From the NCBI GenBank assembly GCA_963824345.1, contig CAWGOZ010000005.1:21573-85572 (forward strand): a DNA stretch of 64,000 nt, in the 5' to 3' direction. Below the pieces are notes generated by a model. The model saw only the letters and a list, made by a program, of their open reading frames with translations. It was not told where the DNA came from and searched no databases. The number at the start of each line of letters is the position of its first letter. Positions within the stretch are counted from its first letter, which is position 1. Positions 9,901-17,396 of the stretch are shown here, piece after piece. The stretch comes from Palsa-89 sp963824345. GTDB taxonomy: Bacteria > Acidobacteriota > Terriglobia > Bryobacterales > Bryobacteraceae. The translations under genes were made by a program, and so were the position numbers.

Positions 9901-9956
9901 TCGGATATTTCTAAAGAGTATACAGAAGTTCGAGTCACATTGTTGGAGCCAGCGGT

Positions 9957-10145
9957 CTAGGCTGATCTTCCGGCACGCTTCTTGCTTCGTTTCCTGCCCG
10001 GAGCATTTGGGTTGTTGTTTCTGAGCGACGACTCCTTCGCTTCCGCTACGAGTTCGTCAACCTCAGCTTTAGGAACCTGAATGAGTCGCCGCATGACATC
10101 CTTGAACTTCTTAAACTCTGGACTCGAAGTGAAGGCGACTTTCAT
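9957..10145 (-). CDS. Small basic protein, 62 aa, transposon cargo
   Basis: Short protein with an N-terminal amphipathic half (F-K-K-F-K-D-V-M-R-R-L-I-Q-V-P-K-A-E-V-D-E-L) and a strongly basic tail (G-R-K-R-S-K-K-R-A-G-R). Small proteins of this kind recur as hypotheticals in bacterial genomes; the V-P-K-A-E-V-D-E-L stretch and size would suit an antitoxin or DNA-binding accessory, but this is inference. It lies 41 bases downstream of the transposase and 56 bases upstream of the 225-aa cargo gene. Confidence 0.65.
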   Translation of the reverse strand: MKVAFTSSPEFKKFKDVMRRLIQVPKAEVDELVAEAKESSLRNNNPNAPGRKRSKKRAGRSA

Positions 10146-10186
10146 TCACCCTCATTCTACCTCTTTGCCTTTCTGCCACGCGCTAT

Positions 10187-11149
10187 TCAAGCGGGGCGCA
10201 TCGCGGATTGCTCATTCGGAACCTTGCCGATGAGTTCATTCCAGGTAAGGCGCTTCCCAGTGATCTGGCGCATTACGATGGCGAATCGATCCGCGTCCGT
10301 CAGTTCACGTTCATTGAACCGAAACGCCTGTTCGTCAATGTAGCGGAACAAATGATAGGGTTCGACGGAAACATAGGTTCCGTTGATTCCGCGCTTCAAG
10401 AGCGACCAGAAATTTTCCAGACCATTCGTATGCACAGTGCCATCCACGTAGGCTACGGCATGGTCGATGACTTGGTGCGCGTAATCTTCGCTCAGCCCGT
10501 CATAGGACTTCAGCGCATCGGAGTACAGTGCGGACTTCGGTTCCACGTTCTCACGGACGAACGATTGAAGAGCCTTTTTCTTTCTGCGATCCACAACCTT
10601 GGCACGAACCTTGCCGCCGCGCTCCAGAACCGCCGCAACGATGGCCTTGCCCTGCGTACCGCCGCGCCGTCCCTGAAGCCTGCGAGCTTTCACGTCTCCG
10701 TGCATATTGCGAGCTTTGGCTCCGATGAATGTTTCGTCTACTTCAACGTGACCACCTAGCTTTTCAAAGGTCCTACTCTGCATTGCAAGCCGGATGCGGT
10801 GGAGCATGAACCATGCCGACTTCTGAGTGACGCCTAACGCCCGGTGAACTTCATAACTACTGATTCCGTTCTTACACGAAATGATGAGCCACGTAGCGGG
10901 GAGCCACTTCTCCAACGGAATCGGCGAATCTTCAAAGGTGGTGCCAGTCTTAAGCGAGAACTTCGCGTGATCGTGCTTGCCGTAGCATTTCCAAACGCGC
11001 TCTTTGGCGATCCAAAAAACCCTCTCTGATCCGCAGCGCGGACACTTCACCACACCATCCGGCCAGCGCAGTTCCATCATGAACTGGCGGCAATGCTCGA
11101 AGTCCGCGAACCATACGATGGCCTGCTGAAGGGTATCGGGCGTTTCCAT
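10187..11149 (-). CDS. IS1595-family (ISXO2-like) transposase
   Basis: DDE-type transposase of 320 residues. An N-terminal zinc-ribbon (C-P-R-C-G-S about residues 36-41, then W-K-C-Y-G) is followed by the ISXO2-like catalytic domain: H-V-E-V-D-E-T-F-I-G with the first Asp near residue 138, Y-S-D-A-L-K with the second near 208, and T-N-G-L-E-N-F-W-S-L-L-K-R-G near 244 carrying the Asn/Glu that completes the site. Full length and uninterrupted, so the element may still be mobile. It is the first gene after the right end of the transposon, upstream of all cargo genes and in the same direction. Confidence 0.96.
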   Translation of the reverse strand: METPDTLQQAIVWFADFEHCRQFMMELRWPDGVVKCPRCGSERVFWIAKERVWKCYGKHDHAKFSLKTGTTFEDSPIPLEKWLPATWLIISCKNGISSYEVHRALGVTQKSAWFMLHRIRLAMQSRTFEKLGGHVEVDETFIGAKARNMHGDVKARRLQGRRGGTQGKAIVAAVLERGGKVRAKVVDRRKKKALQSFVRENVEPKSALYSDALKSYDGLSEDYAHQVIDHAVAYVDGTVHTNGLENFWSLLKRGINGTYVSVEPYHLFRYIDEQAFRFNERELTDADRFAIVMRQITGKRLTWNELIGKVPNEQSAMRPA

Positions 11150-11173
11150 ACTTCAGGTATGCCCGAAAAGGTC

Positions 11174-11197
11174 TAGTCTGTCAACTATATTATGACC
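11174..11197. repeat. Right terminal inverted repeat of IS1595-type transposon
   Basis: Reverse complement begins GGTCATAATATAGTTGAC and matches the left end (8220-8243) at 22 of 24 positions. The transposase starts 25 bases further in, so its promoter must lie in or next to this repeat. Confidence 0.92.
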
Positions 11198-11205
11198 GTT
11201 ACTGA
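11198..11205. repeat. Target-site duplication, right copy
   Basis: GTTACTGA, paired with GTTGCTGA at 8212-8219. In the brnA sense it reads TCAGTAAC, the last codons before the insertion. Confidence 0.88.
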
Positions 11206-11224
11206 AGTCATATTCCTTCTTCAT
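11198..11224 (-). pseudogene. brnA: BrnA antitoxin, original first nine codons
   Basis: The minus strand reads ATG AAG AAG GAA TAT GAC TTC..., i.e. M-K-K-E-Y-D-F-S-N, the standard start of BrnA proteins. It is cut exactly at the transposon's target duplication; the rest continues at 8219 and below. The ATG overlaps the brnT stop (ATGA), which is how brnT-brnA pairs are normally coupled. With the transposon in place translation runs about 10 codons into the element and stops. Confidence 0.88.
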
Positions 11225-11347
11225 AGGTTCACCTCATGCTGCTTACGTTCACGCCGGGTCGCCCGGCGGGACTGAAACGGCATCTGCGAACCGAATCCCG
11301 TGCTTCCGGAGGTTGCTGGCCCCTGTCCTGGGATCCCACTCGAACAC
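11221..11347 (-). pseudogene. brnT: BrnT ribonuclease toxin, internally deleted
   Basis: BrnT is a RelE-fold ribonuclease toxin of about 90 residues. Here the first 26 codons survive (GTG start, F-E-W-D-P, then N-L-R-K-H-G-I-R-F-A-D-A-V-S-V), followed directly, one frame over, by the C-terminal end R-R-A-T-R-R-E-R-K-Q-H-E-V-N-L and the stop that overlaps brnA. About 50 central residues, including most of the catalytic core, are missing, with the join near 11269. The toxin is certainly inactive. A palindrome that may be the old operator lies 5 bases upstream. Confidence 0.88.
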
Positions 11348-11351
11348 GGCT

Positions 11352-11367
11352 GTGTACAATTGTACAC
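11352..11367. promoter_or_regulatory. Perfect 16-bp palindrome, candidate BrnA operator
   Basis: GTGTACAATTGTACAC is a perfect inverted repeat immediately upstream of the brnT start. BrnA-type antitoxins repress their own promoter through palindromic sites of this kind; the position fits. Assignment as operator is inference. Bases 11368-11594 show no gene: the brnTA promoter and unassigned sequence. Confidence 0.6.
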
Positions 11368-11594
11368 CAAATGAGGAACCCGGCGAGAGCAGACACTCCT
11401 TCGTCCGGCAGGTTTCAGGGGTTAGGCGCAGAATCAGTTGTGACTTAACTGTCGGCGGGTCGAGACACGCCGGGCGGGCGCGTGTGCCTTCACATCGTCA
11501 AGCCAATCCATCCCGAGCTCCGCCCGTGGAGAAATAGCGCGCGATCCTGGCGCCCCAGACGGCCTATTCGCAAAATTCCGCGAGATCCATTGGA

Positions 11595-12752
11595 TCAATC
11601 CCGCACTTTGCGGAAGAACGCCCGTACATCCTCCACGAACAGTTGCGGCTGCTCCAGGCAGGCAAAGTGGCCGCCGCGCGGCATCTCGGTGTAATGCACC
11701 AGGTTGAAGTCCTGCTCGAGGAATCGCCGGGGTGGCAGGAAGATCGGAACCTCTTTCGGGAACCGGGCGAAACCGGTCGGGACCGGGATCTTGCCGCCCG
11801 TCATGCTGGCTTCGTCCATATCACCGCGATAGATCCAGACCGCGGACCCGGCCGTGCCGGTGACCAGGTAGAGCATGATGTTGGTGAGGATCTGATCTTT
11901 GGTGAAGGCGCTCTCGATTCCATCCGCCGAGTCGCTCCACACTTTGAACTTTTCGACGATCCAAGCTGCCAGGCCCAAGGGGTTGTCGGAAAGTGCGAAC
12001 GCCACGGTCTGCGGCTTGCGCGACTGCTCTCCGACATAATCCATCTCGCGCTGCCGGTACGCGGCGGACGCAAGAACCCAGGCACGCTCCTCGGGGGTCT
12101 GTTCGGATTCGAGAAGCGGCCAGGCATGCGCGCCGTTCAAATGAATGCCGGCCAGCGATTGGGGAAACTGCGTGGCCAGTTGCGTGGTCACCGCTTGTCC
12201 CCAATCACCGCCTTGCGCACCGAAGCGCTGGTAGCCGGCGATCTCGGTCATCAACTTGTGCCAGAGCCGCGCGATGGTGACCGGGCCGATGGGCTTGCCC
12301 TTGGGCTTGGAGGAGAATCCGAACCCCGGAAGCGACGGAATCACGACATCGAAGGCGTCCTCTGCAGCCCCGCCGAACTTGGCGGGATCGGTGAGCGGTC
12401 CGATGGCGTCCAGGAACTCGGATACAGAGCCCGGCCAGCCATGCGTGAGGACGATCGGAAAGGGCCGCGGGCCATGGCCGCGCACGTGATAGAAGTGAAT
12501 ATCGAAATCGTCGACCCGCGCCGTGAACTGCGGGAAGGCGTTCAGCCTGGCCTCGGCCTGGCGCCAATCGAAGCGTGAAGTCCAATATGCGGCGAGTTCC
12601 CGCATGTAGTCCCAGTCGACGCCATACCGCCAGCCAGGGCCATCGAGGCGGTCCGGCCATTGCGCGAGACGGACGCGGGTAACGATGCGGTCGATCACGT
12701 CCTGCGGGATCGCAACACGGAACGCGTGAATGGAAGAATCTGAAGGAGCCAT
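11595..12752 (-). CDS. Epoxide hydrolase, EHN-type alpha/beta hydrolase
   Basis: Opens epoxide rings by hydrolysis. The 385-residue protein has the N-terminal lid extension (EHN domain, about residues 8-115) and an alpha/beta-hydrolase core with the oxyanion motif T-H-G-W-P-G-S (about 125-131), the nucleophile elbow G-G-D-W-G (about 196-200, Asp nucleophile) and a late P-R-G-G-H-F catalytic His (about 358-363). No signal peptide, so cytoplasmic. It is divergent from the AraC-family regulator at 12820 with 67 bases between, so that regulator may control it. Substrate unknown. Confidence 0.93.
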   Translation of the reverse strand: MAPSDSSIHAFRVAIPQDVIDRIVTRVRLAQWPDRLDGPGWRYGVDWDYMRELAAYWTSRFDWRQAEARLNAFPQFTARVDDFDIHFYHVRGHGPRPFPIVLTHGWPGSVSEFLDAIGPLTDPAKFGGAAEDAFDVVIPSLPGFGFSSKPKGKPIGPVTIARLWHKLMTEIAGYQRFGAQGGDWGQAVTTQLATQFPQSLAGIHLNGAHAWPLLESEQTPEERAWVLASAAYRQREMDYVGEQSRKPQTVAFALSDNPLGLAAWIVEKFKVWSDSADGIESAFTKDQILTNIMLYLVTGTAGSAVWIYRGDMDEASMTGGKIPVPTGFARFPKEVPIFLPPRRFLEQDFNLVHYTEMPRGGHFACLEQPQLFVEDVRAFFRKVRD

Positions 12753-12819
12753 CTCTTACTCCTAGACAGTTGATCACATTTCGCTTCGGTGGGCGCGATA
12801 GTGGTTAAACTGAAGGGAC

Positions 12820-13575
12820 GTGGCCACCTACAGGGAAATCCCGCCGAGCGCGCGACTCCGGCGCTACTTGGAATGCTACTGGTGGCAGAGCCACGAAGGC
12901 GCCGGAGATGAGGGCGCGGGAGATCAGTTGGTGCTGCCGGACGGTTGCGTTGATATTTTGTTTTCGCGGAGCGGCGGAAAACCAATCGGCTTGGAAGTGG
13001 TCGGATTGATGACGGCTCCATTGAGGGTGTCCAGACCCACGGCGCAATCCTTCTTCGGAGTTCGATTTCGACCCGGCATGGCTTCATCTTTCATTCCGGG
13101 CGTGGAGCGGCTCACCGACGAAATACGGCCGCTGGAGGACTTGGCGGGCAAAACAGCGCGGCGCATGTTCGAGCGACTGGCGGAACACAACAGCTTGGAA
13201 GCGATGGGCGGACTGATGGATCAATGGTTGAGGCCGCTGGACCCGCCGGACAGCGGCGAGCGCGTGTTGCGGGAGCTGACAGCGGCTGAGACTTCATTGG
13301 ATGAAACGATCGCGGAAAGCGGTCTCAGCGTGCGGCATTTCCGGCGGCTGTGCCTGGAACGAGCGGGCGTCTCGCCCAAGTACTTGACCCGGATTCTTCG
13401 ATTCCGCAAGGCAGCGGAAAAAATCGCGGGAATGCGGGCGGCTCAACCGAGCTGGGCGGACTTCGCGGCGGCCTGCGGCTACTACGACCAGGCGCACTTC
13501 ATTCGGGAGTTTCAGGAGTTCGCCGGTTGCACACCTGGCCGTTTTCTACAATCCCGGGCGCGCGATCTCGATTAA
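12820..13575 (+). CDS. AraC-family transcription regulator
   Basis: DNA-binding regulator of 251 residues. The N-terminal half (about 1-140) is a small-molecule sensing domain of the DUF6597 type, with V-L-P-D-G-C-V-D-I-L-F and F-G-V-R-F-R-P-G as its most typical phrases. The C-terminal half (about 145-245) carries two helix-turn-helix motifs ending G-Y-Y-D-Q-A-H-F-I-R-E-F-Q-E-F-A-G (residues separated), the AraC signature. GTG start, preceded by a GAAGGGA-like ribosome site. It is 12 bases upstream of a VOC protein gene and divergent from the epoxide hydrolase, so it may regulate either. Confidence 0.93.
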   Translation: MATYREIPPSARLRRYLECYWWQSHEGAGDEGAGDQLVLPDGCVDILFSRSGGKPIGLEVVGLMTAPLRVSRPTAQSFFGVRFRPGMASSFIPGVERLTDEIRPLEDLAGKTARRMFERLAEHNSLEAMGGLMDQWLRPLDPPDSGERVLRELTAAETSLDETIAESGLSVRHFRRLCLERAGVSPKYLTRILRFRKAAEKIAGMRAAQPSWADFAAACGYYDQAHFIREFQEFAGCTPGRFLQSRARDLD

Positions 13576-13587
13576 GATCGAGACACC

Positions 13588-13944
13588 ATGAGCCAACACA
13601 AACCCGAAAACCAGATCGATTATATCGAGCTTCCCGCGACCGACATCGCCGGGACGAAACAATTCTACAGCGCCGCGTTCGGATGGAAGTTCGAGGACTA
13701 CGGGCCGAACTATACCAGCTTTCAGGATGGCCGCCTGGCGGGCGGGTTCTGGACCGAGATCCCAGGGCCGGCGCGCGGCTTGCTGCTGGTGATTTATGCC
13801 AGCGACCTCGGGGCGTCGCAAGCCAGGATCAAAGCGGCGGGAGGGAAGATAGTCAAGGATACGTTCTCGTTTCCAGGCGGGCATCGGTTTCATTTTGCCG
13901 ATCCAAATGGGAACGAGCTGGCGGTGTGGTCGGAAAACGCGTAG
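13588..13944 (+). CDS. VOC (glyoxalase/bleomycin-resistance fold) protein
   Basis: Small metal-dependent-fold protein of 118 residues with the beta-alpha-beta-beta-beta repeats of the vicinal oxygen chelate superfamily: I-D-Y-I-E-L-P-A-T-D near the start, F-Y-S-A-A-F-G-W-K-F in the first repeat and F-A-D-P-N-G-N-E-L-A-V-W at the end. Proteins with this F-G-W pattern are often annotated as lactoylglutathione-lyase-like but the substrate is rarely known. It follows the AraC regulator by 12 bases, so the two are co-transcribed. Confidence 0.9.
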   Translation: MSQHKPENQIDYIELPATDIAGTKQFYSAAFGWKFEDYGPNYTSFQDGRLAGGFWTEIPGPARGLLLVIYASDLGASQARIKAAGGKIVKDTFSFPGGHRFHFADPNGNELAVWSENA

Positions 13945-13946
13945 TC

Positions 13947-14378
13947 TCAGGCTTGCGCCGTGGGCTTGGTCAGGGCTAGCAGACGGAGCCACAACAGCAC
14001 GCCGAGCACTCCTACCACTGGTGACGTAATCAGTCCTGGGAAATATCCGCGAACTGCCAGGCCGAGCGCCGGGTGCGCGATCCCGTTCGCTATCGATGCA
14101 GTGGCGAAAAACCAGATTGGGAACAACGCGAACCGGTAGCCTTTTTGCAGCCCGATCACGGAGAGTATCCAGATGCTCAGCCAGGTCAGATTGAAAATTA
14201 CGAAGAAATCCGGGGGCCACGCCGGGAGGCCTAGGAGCGGAGGGAATCGTTCGGGAAATCCAGTGACAGACTCCTCCATGAAATGCAGGCACTGCGCCGC
14301 CAGGCCGATCGAGAAGATACGCGCGGTTTGGTCGCGGGCAGCGGAATCGAAGCCGTGAGGGCCACGCAGAATGGTCAA
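13947..14378 (-). CDS. HXXEE-domain membrane protein
   Basis: Integral membrane protein with about four helices. It contains the motif H-F-M-E-E (H-x-x-E-E) in its first helix region, followed by a P-F/P-W-P segment, the hallmark of the HXXEE family of unknown function. The 143 residues from the ATG at 14378 leave out a hydrophobic stretch that continues in frame upstream to about 14437; the real start may be a non-ATG codon next to the ispG stop (14444). It lies just downstream of ispG on the same strand and converges with the VOC gene, with 2 bases between. Confidence 0.7.
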   Translation of the reverse strand: MTILRGPHGFDSAARDQTARIFSIGLAAQCLHFMEESVTGFPERFPPLLGLPAWPPDFFVIFNLTWLSIWILSVIGLQKGYRFALFPIWFFATASIANGIAHPALGLAVRGYFPGLITSPVVGVLGVLLWLRLLALTKPTAQA

Positions 14379-14443
14379 CAGGAGCGCGGCGAAAGCGGCC
14401 GCCGAGAGGCCTGACGTGCCAATAAGTATGCTGCGCAGATCGA

Positions 14444-15685
14444 CTACACTGCTGTAGTTTCGGCGACGCGCGCGGCGTAGCGGCGATCGACATAGTTGTT
14501 GAGGATCTCGATGAACTCGGCAACAATGCGGTCGCCGCGCAACGTGGTGGAGAGCTTGCCGTCAATATAAACCGGCGCGACGGGTTCCTCGAAAGTGCCG
14601 GGCAGCGAGATGCCGATGTGCGAATGCTTGGACTCGCCGGGGCCGTTCACCACGCAGCCCATCACCGCCACCTTCATCTCTTCGACGCCGGCGTAGCGCT
14701 CCTTCCACGCCGGCATCTGCTCGCGCAGGTAAGTCTGAATTTGATCGGCCATGTCCTGGAAGAAGGTGCTGGTAGTGCGGCCGCAGCCGGGGCAGGCGGT
14801 GACCTGCGGAGTGAAGTGGCGTAGGCCGAGTACTTGCAGAATTTGCTGCGAGACGATGACTTCGTCGGTGCGATCGCCATTGGGGAGCGGGGTGAGCGAG
14901 GCGCGGATGGTGTCGCCGATGCCTTCCTGTAATAGCACCGAGAGCGCGGCGGTGGTGGCGACGATGCCCTTCGATCCGAGGCCGGCTTCGGTGAGTCCAA
15001 GGTGCAGAGCGTAGTCGCATTGGGCGGCGAGCTTGCGGTAAACCATGATGAGATCCTGGACGCCCGAGACTTTGGCGCTGAGGATGATTTTGTCGCGGCC
15101 CAGTCCGTAGCTTTCGGCGGCCTGAGCGGCCAGGAGGCCGCTAGCGACGATGGCGTTCATCGTAACCTCCATCGCATCCAAAGGTTCGGGCAGACGCGAG
15201 TTTTCGTCCATCATGCGCGTGAGCAGCGCGCCGTCGAGCGAGCCCCAGTTGACGCCGATGCGCACCGGGCGATTGTGTTCGATGGCGACTTCGATCATGG
15301 TGCGGAAGTTGTCGTCGTGCTTCTTGCCGATGTTGACGTTGCCGGGATTGATGCGGTATTTCGCGAGCGCGCGTGCGCAATCGGGGTACTTCTTCAGGAG
15401 GAGGTGGCCGTTGTAGTGGAAGTCGCCAATGATGGGAACGCGCACGCCGAATTTGTCGAGCGTGTCGACAATTTTGGGGACGGCTTGGGCGGCGGCTTCG
15501 GTGTTGACGGTGACGCGGACCAGCTCGGAGCCGGCTTGGGCGAGCGCCATCACCTGGTTGACGGTGGCGGCGGTGTCGGCGGTGTCGGTGTTGGTCATGG
15601 ACTGGACCACGATGGGGTGGTCGCCGCCCACCCAAACATCGCCGATTTTGACGGGCACGGAAGTGCGCCGGGGAAGTGCAGGCAT
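14444..15685 (-). CDS. ispG: 4-hydroxy-3-methylbut-2-enyl diphosphate synthase
   Basis: IspG (GcpE) of the MEP isoprenoid pathway: reductively converts methylerythritol cyclodiphosphate to HMBPP using a [4Fe-4S] cluster. The 413-residue protein begins with V-K-I-G-D-V-W-V-G-G-D-H-P-I-V-V-Q-S-M-T-N-T-D, typical of the family, and has cluster ligands in A-C-P-G-C-G-R-T and M-G-C-V-V-N-G-P-G-E-S plus the late conserved Glu of that last motif. Length matches the bacterial form. No other MEP-pathway gene is nearby. Confidence 0.98.
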   Translation of the reverse strand: MPALPRRTSVPVKIGDVWVGGDHPIVVQSMTNTDTADTAATVNQVMALAQAGSELVRVTVNTEAAAQAVPKIVDTLDKFGVRVPIIGDFHYNGHLLLKKYPDCARALAKYRINPGNVNIGKKHDDNFRTMIEVAIEHNRPVRIGVNWGSLDGALLTRMMDENSRLPEPLDAMEVTMNAIVASGLLAAQAAESYGLGRDKIILSAKVSGVQDLIMVYRKLAAQCDYALHLGLTEAGLGSKGIVATTAALSVLLQEGIGDTIRASLTPLPNGDRTDEVIVSQQILQVLGLRHFTPQVTACPGCGRTTSTFFQDMADQIQTYLREQMPAWKERYAGVEEMKVAVMGCVVNGPGESKHSHIGISLPGTFEEPVAPVYIDGKLSTTLRGDRIVAEFIEILNNYVDRRYAARVAETTAV

Positions 15686-15750
15686 AGGGTCTCCGTTGAA
15701 AATTCTATTGTAGCGTGGGAAGGTTGGAGGAAGATTTCGCGGCTTGGAAG

Positions 15751-15942
15751 TCAGGGGCGAACGGAAGGCACACCCAATTGACGGCAGATCTTCACCGCCA
15801 GCCTGTTATCTATTTCTGTGTGACGCGGGACCGGAGCCTTCGCCTTGGTGGCGGGATTCACAAAGACCGAGTGGCGAGCTCCTTCGCGTTCGAGGCGGCA
15901 ACCGTTGCGTTGAAGATGGTCTATCAGCTCGCGGCGCTTCAG
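15751..15942 (-). CDS. hicA: HicA-like mRNA interferase, CTG start
   Basis: Sixty-three-residue HicA-fold toxin: L-K-R-R-E-L-I-D-H-L-Q-R-N-G-C, then G-A-R-H-S-V-F-V-N-P with the catalytic His, and a C-terminal I-C-R-Q-L-G-V-P. The reading frame has no ATG, GTG or TTG at the usual place; it opens with CTG at 15942, overlapping the hicB stop as CTGA where other hicBA pairs have ATGA. Either CTG is used weakly through coupling to hicB, or the start codon has been lost and the toxin silenced. The frame itself is intact. Confidence 0.8.
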   Translation of the reverse strand: MKRRELIDHLQRNGCRLEREGARHSVFVNPATKAKAPVPRHTEIDNRLAVKICRQLGVPSVRP

Positions 15943-16220
15943 TGCTTCGGTGCACCGGCCTCGATCGAAAGGGGAAGCAATTCGATCAAGTCGGCGTCGG
16001 CGGCCGTCGCGTCTGGATTCGGAACAGGGAGCGGCCTACCCTCCTCCAGATGCATCTGAGCAATCTCCTCGAGGGCACTGGCGATCATGAGGCGCGCGTC
16101 GGCGAGGTCGAAGCCTTGACTTGCCACGCCCGGAAAGTCCAGGACTTCAGCCACGACCATGCGGTCATCGCCGCGAGGTAAAAAATAGGCTACGTGGTAG
16201 CGCAGCATCTCTCTCAGCAT
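15939..16220 (-). CDS. hicB: HicB-like antitoxin
   Basis: Antitoxin with the partially degraded RNase-H-like fold of HicB: Y-H-V-A-Y-F-L-P, then V-A-E-V-L-D-F-P-G-V-A-S-Q-G, then A-R-L-M-I-A-S-A-L. It is 93 residues from 16220; an ATG at 16208 (M-L-R-Y-H-V) is an equally good start. Its stop overlaps the CTG start of the HicA-like gene, the normal coupled layout, here with antitoxin first. Neutralises the ribonuclease and probably represses the operon. The 200 bases up to the acetyltransferase gene (16428) hold only the promoters and a decayed hairpin-like stretch near 16345. Confidence 0.85.
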   Translation of the reverse strand: MLREMLRYHVAYFLPRGDDRMVVAEVLDFPGVASQGFDLADARLMIASALEEIAQMHLEEGRPLPVPNPDATAADADLIELLPLSIEAGAPKH

Positions 16221-16427
16221 AGCGCGACGCGCTAGAATAAACGGCGATGAGAAACTTCGGTTGCGAATCGAGAAGAACCTGGCCGAAATTACCGAAAAAG
16301 CTCAATCGCTGACCGAGCCTCGATAGGCCTTCACGCGTGTGTCACCGCGGCACTTTGAGCCGCGCTCTAGCACTTACTCGCCTCTGACGCTGCACTGCCA
16401 TTCTGTTTCGGTGTAGGCTTGAACCGT

Positions 16428-17396
16428 ATGGCGGCTCTGTCCGACACCCCCCTGACCCGCGTGGTTGAACTGCGCCATTTGCGGGGCGGCGACCTGGACA
16501 TGCTGCTCGAAGAAGAGACCCAGGTCTGGCGCGATACGTTGGACTGGGATTTTCGCGGATCGGCTGGACTGGTCCGGCGCTTCCTCGAGATGCAGGCGCT
16601 GAACGGCTATGCGCTGCTAATCAACGGCTACCCGGCCGGCTATTGCTACTACGTGGCCGAGGAGCGCAAGGGGTTGATCGGCGATCTCTACGTGATGAAG
16701 GACTACTTGAGCGTGGAGAACGAAGAGCGCTTGCTTGGCACCGTGGTGGACGCACTGGTCAAGATGCAGTACATCCGGCGCATCGAATCGCAATTGATGA
16801 TGTTGCGCACCGGCGGCGCGATGGAATTGCCGGAGCGGCACTTTTTGCACGCCCACGCGCGCAACTTCATGGAGATCTCGACCGACACCGCGGGGCGTTT
16901 GCGCGAGGGGCGTCCAACGCAGCCGGTGTGGTTCGATAGCTGGTCCGAGCGCAAGCAGGACGAAGCGGCTACGCTGATTGCGACGGCCTACCGCGGGCAC
17001 GTCGATAGCGAGATCAACGATCAGTACCGGTCGCCCGCCGGAGCTCGGCGGTTCCTGATGAACATCGTGCAGTTTCCCGGATGCGGAGCGTTCTTTCAAC
17101 CGGCTTCGTATGTGTCGATGGATCCGGGAACGGGGCGGCTCACGGGGATATGCCTGGCCAGCCTGGTGCATACCGACGTCGGTCATGTGACGCAGGTATG
17201 CGTGTCGGGGGCGGCGCGCGGGACGGGCGTGGGGTACGAGCTGATCCGGCGGTCGCTCGAATCGCTGGCGCGGCATGGCTGCCGGAAAGTGACCTTGACG
17301 GTGACGGCCGCGAACACGGAAGCGATTGCTTTGTACGAACGGATGGGCTTCCGCAAGACGCGGAATTTCTCGGCCTATGTATGGGAGGGCTTTTGA
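16428..17396 (+). CDS. GNAT-family N-acetyltransferase
   Basis: About 322 residues with a typical C-terminal GNAT domain: V-C-V-S-G-A-A-R-G-T-G-V-G-Y-E-L-I, whose R-G-T-G-V-G is the acetyl-CoA pyrophosphate loop, then N-T-E-A-I-A-L-Y-E-R-M-G-F. The N-terminal half (about residues 15-150) resembles a second, degenerate GNAT-like fold. Cytoplasmic; the acceptor substrate is unknown. The ATG at 16428 is preferred over an in-frame TTG at 16419. The 3' end overlaps the convergent GT87-like gene by 22 bases. Confidence 0.9.
   Translation: MAALSDTPLTRVVELRHLRGGDLDMLLEEETQVWRDTLDWDFRGSAGLVRRFLEMQALNGYALLINGYPAGYCYYVAEERKGLIGDLYVMKDYLSVENEERLLGTVVDALVKMQYIRRIESQLMMLRTGGAMELPERHFLHAHARNFMEISTDTAGRLREGRPTQPVWFDSWSERKQDEAATLIATAYRGHVDSEINDQYRSPAGARRFLMNIVQFPGCGAFFQPASYVSMDPGTGRLTGICLASLVHTDVGHVTQVCVSGAARGTGVGYELIRRSLESLARHGCRKVTLTVTAANTEAIALYERMGFRKTRNFSAYVWEGF

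Larger units (their letters stand above)
8220..11197 (-). mobile_element. IS1595-family transposon with four cargo genes
   Basis: A 2978-bp element bounded by 24-bp terminal inverted repeats that match at 22 positions (8220-8243 and 11174-11197), both starting GGT and containing ATAATATAGTTGAC. Outside them stand GTTGCTGA (8212-8219) and GTTACTGA (11198-11205), an 8-bp target duplication with one mismatch, the size known for IS1595 elements. Inside, all on the minus strand, are the transposase and then four small genes that are visibly more A+T-rich than the surroundings. The IS1595 family is known to include members carrying passenger genes. The target is a brnA antitoxin gene, whose two halves can be rejoined in frame across the duplication, which proves the boundaries. 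The one-base difference in the duplication suggests the insertion is not brand new. Confidence 0.93.

Noticed and set aside
16246..16326. Protein-like fragment (E-K-L-R-L-R-I-E-K-N-L-A-E-I) upstream of the acetyltransferase
   Set aside because: 27 codons, no start codon, no family recognised; could be the tail of a lost gene but cannot be supported.
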